DNA of 7,112 nucleotides from Nitrospirota bacterium (GTDB taxonomy: Bacteria; Nitrospinota_A; UBA7883): positions 1 to 7,112 of the forward strand of contig DRJW01000150.1 in the NCBI GenBank assembly GCA_011052055.1, given 5' to 3'. The stretch's first letter is position 1. Each line of letters opens with the position of its first letter. Positions 1 to 5,640 of this stretch are shown here, in pieces. Below the pieces are notes generated by a model. That model saw only the letters and a list, made by a program, of their open reading frames with translations. It had not been told where the DNA came from and searched no databases. The translations under genes were made by a program, and so were the position numbers.

Positions 1-320
1 ATCGCGCGGATGTTGGAATATGGAGCGCATCGCGCCTCCAGCGCATGGTAGAGCGCATTACTGCCTTCGACCGCGACCACTCGCAAGAAGCTACGCGCAA
101 ACTCCTCGGCCCAATGCCCGGCGCCACTGCCAAGATCGAGAACCGCGCCATTGTGATCCACACTACCAAGCAAGCGCCGAACAATCCGGGATTCCGCCTG
201 AAAACGAAAAGCGCCTGCGCTCATCGGAAAGCCGAAGTCATCCATCATGTACGGCCCGAGGATAGAGGACTTGACGCTCTCCCAATACCGGATGACTGAA
301 GCTTGATCGATCTCAGGCAA
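1..320 (-). CDS. Class I SAM-dependent methyltransferase, partial (3' end outside window), 5' end unresolved
   Basis: About 106 codons are visible before the left edge. The reading contains a clear methyltransferase motif I, VLDLGSGAGHW (positions 111-143), followed by a strand ending VVAVEGS whose acidic residue would contact the SAM ribose. The preceding residues include RYWESVKSSILGPY and FGFPMSAGAF. The frame is open from the stop codon of the upstream cytidylyltransferase, but its only usable starts are TTG at 320 or the ATGs at 248 and 245, none with a good ribosome site. The better-looking start is the ATG at 345, which overlaps the upstream stop as TGATG, but it is in another frame and stops after 10 codons at 313-315. 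A single-base deletion near 313-320 would join them, so a frameshift or sequencing error is likely. Substrate unknown; the neighbour suggests modification of a small polar head group or sugar. The C-terminal part is not visible. Confidence 0.75.
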   Translation of the reverse strand, partial: MPEIDQASVIRYWESVKSSILGPYMMDDFGFPMSAGAFRFQAESRIVRRLLGSVDHNGAVLDLGSGAGHWAEEFARSFLRVVAVEGSNALYHALEARCAPYSNIRA

Positions 321-344
321 GAGCGGTCGCCGGTTCGATGACCA

Positions 345-1109
345 TCAGAGAGCGGCTGGCAATAGAAGGGGGGCGGAGAACATATGCTCCGCCTCACACA
401 GATCCGCCCTGGTATCGATTTCATACCATCGATCCGCATCGAAGAAAACCGCGTCGAATGAAAGGGAGCCATCGGTGACCATCTCGGCGAATACGGCTTC
501 GTAATACTCACCGAGTTTACCTTCTGAGACATAGCGGCTTAACCTTTTTTCAATCTTTTTCCATGAATTAAAGGATAAGCTGTAGATATTGACCGTTTTG
601 TACTGGCAAACATCACCACACATGTCGCCACACAAGCTAAAACACGTGACACGCTTTCCTGGCCCAAGCTCCACCCTGGCGCCGTTCATCCAGGGGAGTA
701 TCCTGGAAACCGCTATCTTGTCAGGTTGGAGCATGTTATCAAGCATCCGGGTCTCGAAAACAATGTCACTTTCCACCAGCAAAAAAGGCTCCCGGATATG
801 TCGCCGGGCCAGCCAGAGAGAGTAGATGTTATTGGTTGTCAAATAGTCTGGATTGATGACGTAATCAACCCGCATACCGACTGCGTGATGTCGCAGAAAT
901 TCCTGAATACGATCACCCAAGTGCCCTATCACCACCACCAGCCGATCAAACCCCTGTGCGCGCAAATTGTCGACCAGCCGTTCGAGGATAGGAACGCCTC
1001 CGACCTCCGTGAGACACTTGGGGGCGTCCAGGGTCAATGGCTGAAGGCGTGTTCCCGCTCCTGCGGCTAACAAGAGCGCTGTCGTTACATTATTTGTATT
1101 AAACTTCAT
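345..1109 (-). CDS. LicC-like nucleotidyltransferase (CTP:phosphocholine / phosphonate-type cytidylyltransferase family)
   Basis: A 254-residue cytosolic protein, full length for a stand-alone sugar-phosphate-type nucleotidyltransferase. Seen: the nucleotide-binding loop LLLAAGAGTRL (residues 12-22) followed by PK at 30-31, the family segment NNIYSLWLA (93-101), the metal-binding aspartate in VESDIVF (D115), KTVNIYSLS (171-179), EYYEAVF (201-207) and a second metal aspartate in WYEIDT (D232). These fit the LicC / aminoethylphosphonate cytidylyltransferase group, which makes CDP-activated head groups for surface polymers. Many relatives carry a C-terminal PLP aminotransferase domain; this one ends after the transferase domain. 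Residues 156-168 hold four cysteines at four-residue intervals, unusual for the family. The ATG at 1109 has no convincing ribosome site; the better one (AGGA at 1134-1137) serves an out-of-frame ATG at 1125. The methyltransferase follows directly. Exact substrate cannot be assigned; a sugar-1-phosphate or inositol-phosphate substrate is possible. Confidence 0.85.
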   Translation of the reverse strand: MKFNTNNVTTALLLAAGAGTRLQPLTLDAPKCLTEVGGVPILERLVDNLRAQGFDRLVVVIGHLGDRIQEFLRHHAVGMRVDYVINPDYLTTNNIYSLWLARRHIREPFLLVESDIVFETRMLDNMLQPDKIAVSRILPWMNGARVELGPGKRVTCFSLCGDMCGDVCQYKTVNIYSLSFNSWKKIEKRLSRYVSEGKLGEYYEAVFAEMVTDGSLSFDAVFFDADRWYEIDTRADLCEAEHMFSAPLLLPAAL

Positions 1110-1125
1110 GGCTGAAATCTGTCAT
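1099..1125 (-). other. Short upstream reading frame overlapping the cytidylyltransferase start
   Basis: An ATG at 1125 opens an eight-codon frame (MTDFSHEV) that stops at 1099-1101, inside the cytidylyltransferase gene. It has the best Shine-Dalgarno match here, AGGA at 1134-1137 with an 8-base spacer. The cytidylyltransferase ATG at 1109 lies within it in another frame. It could couple translation by reinitiation, mark a frameshifted old start, or be chance. Confidence 0.3.
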
Positions 1126-1138
1126 AGTTTATATCCTG

Positions 1139-1234
1139 TTATATGGGGTAGCGGAAAGCAGGGGGCCCGAATCCGATTCCGCCCCCGACAATAGCAATTT
1201 TGATCTTGCCCAAATAATTCACGTCTCCTCTCAT
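1139..1234 (-). pseudogene. Possible remnant of a flavoprotein / Rossmann-fold oxidoreductase N-terminus
   Basis: On the minus strand an ATG at 1234 (or in-frame GTG at 1222, just after an AGGAGA-like site) opens a frame of 31 codons ending at a TAA at 1139-1141. It reads KIKIAIVGGGIGFG, the first beta strand and GxGxxG dinucleotide-binding loop typical of FAD- or NAD-dependent oxidoreductases. After the loop the reading becomes GPPAFRYPI and stops, where a real enzyme would continue with a helix such as GGLxAA. This suggests the gene was cut down by deletion next to the cytidylyltransferase, whose start lies 29 bases further on. The matching stretch is short (about 14 residues) and could be coincidence, so the call is tentative. 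Confidence 0.4.
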
Positions 1235-1399
1235 TTTTGTTCAGTGAATGAATTGTTCTCTGGAAGAACCTTATTGGTTCTCTTGGACGTTGTTCTACGC
1301 GAGTCCGGCAATCATTTGCCGATCAGATCGTTGTCCATTGGTCTTACGCGCCAGCGAAAGCCTGCCCCAATGGTATTTATGATCCACTGCTCAACTGAA

Positions 1400-1518
1400 A
1401 TTTTCCAGATGACCCCAAAGCCTTAACACGATACTAACATATCTGCCTGTCCCAGCGGCGCAATTGAGCGTCTCTGGCCGCTGGCGGCGCGAATATATGA
1501 AGTTTCTATCTGGAAAAT
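1400..1518. repeat. Perfect 11-base inverted repeat enclosing an 8-base hairpin
   Basis: ATTTTCCAGAT at 1400-1410 is matched exactly in inverse by ATCTGGAAAAT at 1508-1518. Between them CCAGCGGC (1452-1459) pairs with GCCGCTGG (1477-1484) around a 17-base loop in a locally GC-rich patch. The 444 bases from 1235 to 1678 hold no convincing gene: a 60-codon frame on the plus strand at 1244-1426 has no recognisable domain or ribosome site. The arrangement could be a small non-autonomous mobile element, a structured RNA, or a decayed insertion. Confidence 0.4.
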
Positions 1519-1610
1519 GCTGATTTTACAGGCATAAATATGAAAAACACACATGAAGACGTTATTTTCAAGTAAACTGGCTTCCTTTAGAAACAGACGA
1601 TAATCGTGTT

Positions 1611-1650
1611 TAACCGAGAGAACTGTTTACCAATAACTCCTGTTCGGTTA
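1611..1650. promoter_or_regulatory. Inverted repeat bracketing the hisG promoter, possible operator
   Basis: TAACCGA (1611-1617) is repeated exactly in inverse as TCGGTTA (1644-1650), with 26 bases between. The left arm lies upstream of the proposed -35 and the right arm overlaps the -10, so a dimeric repressor or looped protein pair could block transcription. Seven bases per arm is short and chance is possible. Confidence 0.3.
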
Positions 1651-1654
1651 TGAT
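1626..1654 (+). promoter_or_regulatory. Candidate sigma70-type promoter for hisG-hisI
   Basis: TTTACC (1626-1631) and TATGAT (1649-1654) are separated by 17 bases, resembling -35 and -10 boxes. Transcription would begin near 1661, giving a very short leader before the ATG at 1679. No histidine-rich leader peptide or T-box structure is evident upstream. Confidence 0.35.
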
Positions 1655-1678
1655 GTCTGATTTTTCAACGGTGGAGAA

Positions 1679-2626
1679 ATGAGTTTCGGAAAGAAAGAAA
1701 ATGCGCTTTATGTGGGTGTCCCCTCCGGGAGCCTGCACGACCAGGTGGTCAGACTGCTGGAGAAATCGGGCCGTCCGATGGTCAAAGGGCGCCAGTACGA
1801 GCTGACCACGCCTTACGACAAGGATGTGATCTTCCGCATTCTGGATCGTAAAGAAATGCCGTCGAAAGTGTCGATGGGAATCGTCGATTGCGGCATCACC
1901 GGCAAGGATTATATCTTCGAGGCGGGCATGGACAAAGCCGTCGAAGTGATCGGTGATTTCATATTCTCCAAACGCACTAATAAACCATCGCGCCTGGTTC
2001 TGGCCACGAGGCCGGAAACCGGAATTGAAAAGCCAGAGGATTGCGCCGGGAAAACAATAGCGACAGAGCTTCCCAACCTTACCGTCCGCAGGATGGACGA
2101 GCTTTACGGCATAAAGGATCTGAAAATCATCCGCTCAGAGGGGAAGACGGAGGCCAAAGTGCTGATGGGAGAGTCGGACGCTTTTACCGACATCACCGAA
2201 ACAGGAGCCACCTTAAAAGCCAACGGTAACATTATAGTGGCCGAGTTGTTCGAGTCTAACCCGCAACTTATCTGCAACCATGACGCGGCCAAGGACAAAT
2301 TCAAGCTTGAGAAAATGGAGGATATCCGCGTAGGAATCGATTCTGTTCTTCTTGCTGAAAAAGAGCCTATCTACATGGTATTCATGGACGTGCCGATAAA
2401 GGTTTTAAAAGAAGTCGAAGAGATGCTTCCGGCTATTGTCTCCCCGACTGTCAGCCCCGTTGCAGACGATAACTGGGTCAGCGTTTCCGTGGTTATCAGG
2501 GAATCGGAGCTTAACATGCTGGCGCCTCAGCTTTTAAGGATGGGCGTAGACGGCATCACTCCTTTGCCTGCGCCGAAAATATTCTCCCAGGATATGATAA
2601 ATAAAAAGCGGGGGAGCGATAAATAA
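1679..2626 (+). CDS. hisG: ATP phosphoribosyltransferase, long form (HisG)
   Basis: Catalyses the first committed step of histidine synthesis in the cytoplasm, joining ATP and PRPP to give phosphoribosyl-ATP. The 315 residues match the long HisG form: a two-lobed catalytic region (about 8-215) and a C-terminal ACT-like regulatory domain (about 230-302) that in the family binds histidine for feedback inhibition. Long-form enzymes work without HisZ. Seen: the N-terminal VGVPSGSLHD segment, MGIVDCGITGKDY (66-78), and the PRPP-binding stretch DAFTDITETGATLKANG (167-183). The C-terminal domain contains MDVPIKVLKEVEEMLP and ends with GVDGITPLPAPKI. The ATG is preceded by GGTGGAG, closely spaced. 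hisI follows after 31 bases, probably in the same transcript. The tail after residue 302 is short and basic. No other his genes of the main operon are adjacent. Confidence 0.96.
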   Translation: MSFGKKENALYVGVPSGSLHDQVVRLLEKSGRPMVKGRQYELTTPYDKDVIFRILDRKEMPSKVSMGIVDCGITGKDYIFEAGMDKAVEVIGDFIFSKRTNKPSRLVLATRPETGIEKPEDCAGKTIATELPNLTVRRMDELYGIKDLKIIRSEGKTEAKVLMGESDAFTDITETGATLKANGNIIVAELFESNPQLICNHDAAKDKFKLEKMEDIRVGIDSVLLAEKEPIYMVFMDVPIKVLKEVEEMLPAIVSPTVSPVADDNWVSVSVVIRESELNMLAPQLLRMGVDGITPLPAPKIFSQDMINKKRGSDK

Positions 2627-2657
2627 CCGGGCGAATTCCGGGGGGCGTAAAAAACTG

Positions 2658-3080
2658 ATGGATAAAAAAAATATCGAAGAGGGAAGCGCCCTGAACATAG
2701 ATTTTGAAAAACGGGGCGGGCTGATACCTGCTGTCGTGCAGGATATGCGGAATGGCCTGATATTGATGCTTGCGTATGTAAACCAGGAGGCGCTGGCCGA
2801 GACCCTGGAATCGGGGATGGCCACATTCTGGTCTACATCGCGAAACGAACTCTGGACAAAGGGAAAAACGTCGGGCGATTACCTGAAAATCAAAAAGATA
2901 TTCGTCGATTGCGATCAGGACGCGCTGGTATACGTGGTCGAGCCGCAGGGAAAGGGCGCCTGCCACACAAAAGACCCCGAATCCGGGGATTCGAGATTAA
3001 GCTGTTTTTACCGTCTCGTAGATATGGAATCGAAAAAACAACTGGCTCATATCAAAGATATTGACAAGTCCGGCTCTTAG
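2658..3080 (+). CDS. hisI: Phosphoribosyl-AMP cyclohydrolase (HisI)
   Basis: Third step of histidine synthesis: opens the adenine ring of phosphoribosyl-AMP. A stand-alone HisI of 140 residues with no fused HisE pyrophosphohydrolase domain. Seen: LMLAYVNQEAL (37-47), the signature WSTSRNELWTKGKTSGD (58-74), VDCDQDA (83-89) with the Mg-binding aspartates, ACHT (101-104) and CFYR (116-119). C85, C102 and C116 are the expected zinc ligands at the dimer interface. It follows hisG by 31 bases; GGGGGG at about 2640-2645 is a loose ribosome site about 12 bases before the ATG, so translation may depend partly on coupling. hisG and hisI act two steps apart, so the intermediate HisE enzyme must be encoded elsewhere. 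The gene ends 7 bases before the end of the convergent doxX-like gene. Confidence 0.95.
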   Translation: MDKKNIEEGSALNIDFEKRGGLIPAVVQDMRNGLILMLAYVNQEALAETLESGMATFWSTSRNELWTKGKTSGDYLKIKKIFVDCDQDALVYVVEPQGKGACHTKDPESGDSRLSCFYRLVDMESKKQLAHIKDIDKSGS

Positions 3081-3087
3081 CAGGTTT

Positions 3088-3486
3088 TTAGCCTTTATCC
3101 AGGCTGAACCTTCCCGGCCCGGCGGCCATTATAAAAAAGAGTCCTCCGGCAATGGCGATATTTTTTAGCGCCATGACAGTCTGGATCCTGCTGGACGGGT
3201 CGAAATGGAAAAAGTAGGTGGCCGGGACAAGAAACAGGAAAAGAACGAAAGCTGAAAGCCTGGTCCGCCATCCGATAATAAGAAGCGTCCCGCAAATAAC
3301 CTCCACCGCGACGGCGACAGCGTAGGCCAGCCCTGCGGGAACCGGAATTCCCGCAGACTGAATATAACTCATGGCGCCGGACGGATTCATGACCTTTCCC
3401 ACAGCCGCAAAAATAAATATCGCTGATATGGCAAGCCTGCCGACCAGTTTGAATATGTTCTCCAATTTACTCAATTGCCATCTCAA
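3088..3486 (-). CDS. DoxX-family small integral membrane protein
   Basis: A 132-residue inner-membrane protein with four hydrophobic segments at about 14-32, 51-71, 77-93 and 104-122. Family marks seen: GRLAISAIFIFAAVGKVMNP near the first helix, a glutamate in the second (AVEVICG), IGWRTRLSAF between helices 2 and 3, FHF after helix 3, and ALKNIAIAGGLFF in the last helix. DoxX-like proteins are poorly characterised; some take part in quinone-linked or thiol redox chemistry, but nothing here fixes a role. There is no in-frame ATG at the 5' end. TTG codons at 3486, 3474 and 3465 are possible starts and an in-frame stop lies at 3502-3504, so the N-terminus is uncertain by about 7 residues. It is convergent with hisI, with no clear terminator between them, and divergent from the nuclease-like gene. 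Confidence 0.85.
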   Translation of the reverse strand: MRWQLSKLENIFKLVGRLAISAIFIFAAVGKVMNPSGAMSYIQSAGIPVPAGLAYAVAVAVEVICGTLLIIGWRTRLSAFVLFLFLVPATYFFHFDPSSRIQTVMALKNIAIAGGLFFIMAAGPGRFSLDKG

Positions 3487-3633
3487 AAGCGCGCCAGATA
3501 GTTAACAAGACAAACCTCTCACATAATTATATACAAACAATAATTAAAGAATATATAATTCATCAGCAATATTTAAGTAATCCGTGACAGAAAATTCCGA
3601 TTTCCAGCTAGTGACGACACTATCTAGATTTAG

Positions 3634-3645
3634 AAGGGCGATTTG
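3634..3645 (+). promoter_or_regulatory. Ribosome binding site selecting a TTG start
   Basis: AAGGG at 3634-3638 precedes the TTG at 3643 by four bases. This supports TTG as the start, since the signal-peptide-like residues lie directly after it and the first internal ATG (codon 29) would remove them. Confidence 0.55.
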
Positions 3646-4185
3646 TTAAAAAACAGCTTAATTCTTTTCGTTACAGTTTCGTATCTTGTGATCGGAGCGA
3701 GCGCCGTTATTGCGAAACGGCAGTATATGGACAACCTGGTCTGGGGTAAAGTCATAAGAATTCTTGACGGCGACACAATCGAAATCAAAAACGATCAGGG
3801 CGAAAATGTGAGAGTCCAGCTCGCCTATATCGATGCGCCGGATATGGACCCGAAAACGGGCGAAACCCAGCCTTTGCACCGTGAGTCTATGAAAACTTTG
3901 ACCAGGATCATAAACAACAAAGAGGTCATTATCGAATCGCTGGGAGTGGACAGGTTTAAGAGAATCGAGGGGATAGTTTTCCTGGACAAGCTCAATGTCA
4001 ATCTGGAGATGGTGCGAAAAGGAATGGCTGAAATCTACAACCCGGTGCGGCTCAGGCCGAAACAATACAACCAGCAGTACGTCTCGAAGTTTAACGAAGC
4101 CGAGAAGATGGCCAAAAGCGGTAAAACCGGTATTTGGGGAATCGAAAATTATTCGTCTCCGTACAAGTTCCGGCGAAGACAGTAA
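3643..4185 (+). CDS. Staphylococcal-nuclease-like (thermonuclease family) protein, exported or membrane-anchored
   Basis: 180 residues. Residues 1-24 form a hydrophobic N-terminus (LILFVTVSYLVIGASAVIA) after one lysine, a signal peptide possibly cut after ASA or a membrane anchor, so the domain would act outside the cytoplasm. The SNase beta-barrel spans about 33-168. Seen: ILDGDTIEI (40-48; D44 matches calcium ligand D21 of the Staphylococcus enzyme), YIDAPD (62-67; D64 matches D40), DRFKR (103-107; R107 matches catalytic R87), and the C-terminal AEKMAKSGKTGIWG (153-166) typical of the fold. By motif alignment, the position of catalytic R35 is glutamine (Q59; an arginine sits two residues earlier at 57) and that of catalytic E43 is aspartate (D67). 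Activity may be reduced or changed. The start is TTG. The gene appears to stand alone: 159 bases separate it from ahbC, and doxX is divergent. Confidence 0.88.
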   Translation: MLKNSLILFVTVSYLVIGASAVIAKRQYMDNLVWGKVIRILDGDTIEIKNDQGENVRVQLAYIDAPDMDPKTGETQPLHRESMKTLTRIINNKEVIIESLGVDRFKRIEGIVFLDKLNVNLEMVRKGMAEIYNPVRLRPKQYNQQYVSKFNEAEKMAKSGKTGIWGIENYSSPYKFRRRQ

Positions 4186-4344
4186 CCGCCATAAGGGTTG
4201 ACTCCATTTTTCAAAGGTTGATACGCGCCGACGGGCCAGGTTGCGCTTGCTAAAGCTCGGCGCCGGATGGTATTGTGGTCGTGTAGTGTGGTCGGAATCC
4301 GCTCGCGGCCTTTCTTTATCAAATTCATAAAAAGGCAGGCTTGA

Positions 4345-5631
4345 ATGATAGGTATTTCAGCGCTTTATTGCGACACAGAAAACGAAGGCGACGCCATTCG
4401 CTACGGCAAACAGTCGCGCGGAATGAAGGCGCGCCCCAACGCGCACGCCGTGCCCAAATCGGCGTCTGAGCGCAGGCCGGTTACCGCGTGGAACATAACA
4501 CGCACCTGCAACCTTAAATGCGTCCACTGCTACTCCGACTCGGAAGAGAAGGCGTATGAAGGCGAGCTTACGACCGATGAGGGGAAAAACCTTATCACCG
4601 ATCTAAAAGAGTTCAAAATCCCGGCCCTGCTTTTTTCGGGCGGCGAGCCTCTGGTTCGAAAAGATATATGGGAGCTTGCCGGTCACGCCAAAAAGGTGGG
4701 GCTTCGCCTCACATTATCGACCAACGGCGTTCTTATCGACGAGAAGACGGCGCGTAGAATAAAAGAGCTTGGTTTCACCTATGTCGGCATCAGCCTCGAC
4801 GGGATCGGCGAGGTGAACGACAGGTTCCGGGGCAAGGAAGGGGCTTTTAAAAAGGCGATGCGCGGGTTTAAAAACTGCGTAGCGGTCGATCAGAGAGTCG
4901 GCCTACGGATGACGTTGACCCGCCATAATTTTGAAAACCTCCACTCTATTTTCGATTTTATCGAGAGGGAAAATATACAACGCGCCTGCTTTTACCACCT
5001 GGTCTATTCCGGCAGGGCGGAAAACATCTCCGGCGAAGACCTGACCCATGAAGAGACCCGCAACGCCATGGACATAATCATGGATCGAACCGAGGATTTA
5101 CATAAACGCGGGCTGAGCAAAGATATCCTGACCGTGGACAACCATGTGGACGGGCCTTACATGTATCTTAAACTGCTGGAGAAAAACGAGGCGAAGGCGC
5201 AAAAGGTGAAAGAAATGCTGGAATGGAACGGCGGCGGGCGCTACTCCTCCGGTGTCTCTTTCGGCGATATCGACTTTCTGGGCAACGTCCACGCCGACCA
5301 GTTCTGGATGCATCACACTTTGGGCAACGTGCGCGAGCGACGGTTTTCTGAAATCTGGCTGGACGAATCCGATCCGGTTATGAACATTTTAAAAAACCGG
5401 CTCGATCATCTCAAAGGCAAATGCACGAAATGTAAATTCCTGATGATGTGCGGCGGCGCTCTTCGCGTCCGGGCCGACCTGGTGTACGGCGACGCTACCG
5501 CGCCCGATCCTGCCTGCTACCTTACGGACGAGGAGTGCGGGATCAGCCGGGCGGACAGGGACGAGCTTAAAGCCAAAGGCGAGGATTTCCCGGTACCGGA
5601 GCATCTCCTCGAAAAATCGTCGGCGGTGTAG
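4345..5631 (+). CDS. ahbC: AhbC: 12,18-didecarboxysiroheme deacetylase, radical SAM enzyme of alternative heme synthesis
   Basis: Cytoplasmic iron-sulfur enzyme that removes the two acetate side chains of 12,18-didecarboxysiroheme to give Fe-coproporphyrin III. The 428 residues show the AhbC/NirJ layout: an N-terminal MIGISALYC segment with DAIRYGKQSRG, the radical SAM motif C55-x3-C59-x2-C62 (TCNLKCVHC), SGGEP at 98-102 for SAM binding, STNG (125-128) and SLDG (150-153). A C-terminal cysteine set (C360, C363, C369, C391) carries the auxiliary 4Fe-4S cluster in CTKCKFLMMCGGALRVRA and DPACYLTDEE. GNVHADQFW (313-321) and GNVRERRFSEIW (327-338) are strong family signatures. NirJ of heme d1 synthesis is similar, but the adjacent ahbD points to heme b. 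GGCAGG lies seven to eight bases before the ATG. ahbD follows after 9 bases. A slightly long, acidic C-terminus is the only deviation. Confidence 0.93.
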   Translation: MIGISALYCDTENEGDAIRYGKQSRGMKARPNAHAVPKSASERRPVTAWNITRTCNLKCVHCYSDSEEKAYEGELTTDEGKNLITDLKEFKIPALLFSGGEPLVRKDIWELAGHAKKVGLRLTLSTNGVLIDEKTARRIKELGFTYVGISLDGIGEVNDRFRGKEGAFKKAMRGFKNCVAVDQRVGLRMTLTRHNFENLHSIFDFIERENIQRACFYHLVYSGRAENISGEDLTHEETRNAMDIIMDRTEDLHKRGLSKDILTVDNHVDGPYMYLKLLEKNEAKAQKVKEMLEWNGGGRYSSGVSFGDIDFLGNVHADQFWMHHTLGNVRERRFSEIWLDESDPVMNILKNRLDHLKGKCTKCKFLMMCGGALRVRADLVYGDATAPDPACYLTDEECGISRADRDELKAKGEDFPVPEHLLEKSSAV

Positions 5632-5640
5632 CGCTAATTT

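Noticed and set aside
1244..1426. 60-codon open frame on the plus strand
   Set aside because: No recognisable domain, no ribosome site, and it overlaps a region of inverted repeats; likely chance.
1321..1431. Short minus-strand frame reading like VIWKISVEQWIINTIG
   Set aside because: It vaguely resembles transposase text, but it is only about 36 codons, has no start and has stops at both ends; not enough to call a transposon remnant.
1540..1575. Small frame MKNTHEDVIFK upstream of hisG as a his leader peptide
   Set aside because: It has only one histidine codon and no terminator/antiterminator follows, so attenuation is not supported.
3090..3105. AGCCT/AGGCT hairpin at the hisI-doxX junction as a terminator
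   Set aside because: Stem of only five bases, inside the end of the doxX gene, with no T-run after it on either strand.
3608..3626. Small TAGTG-ACGA-CACTA hairpin ahead of the nuclease-like gene
   Set aside because: A five-base stem in AT-rich DNA is common by chance, and no regulator or promoter match supports it.
4198..4222. TTGACT and TTGATA upstream of ahbC as promoter boxes
   Set aside because: No acceptable -10 box at 16-18 bases from either.
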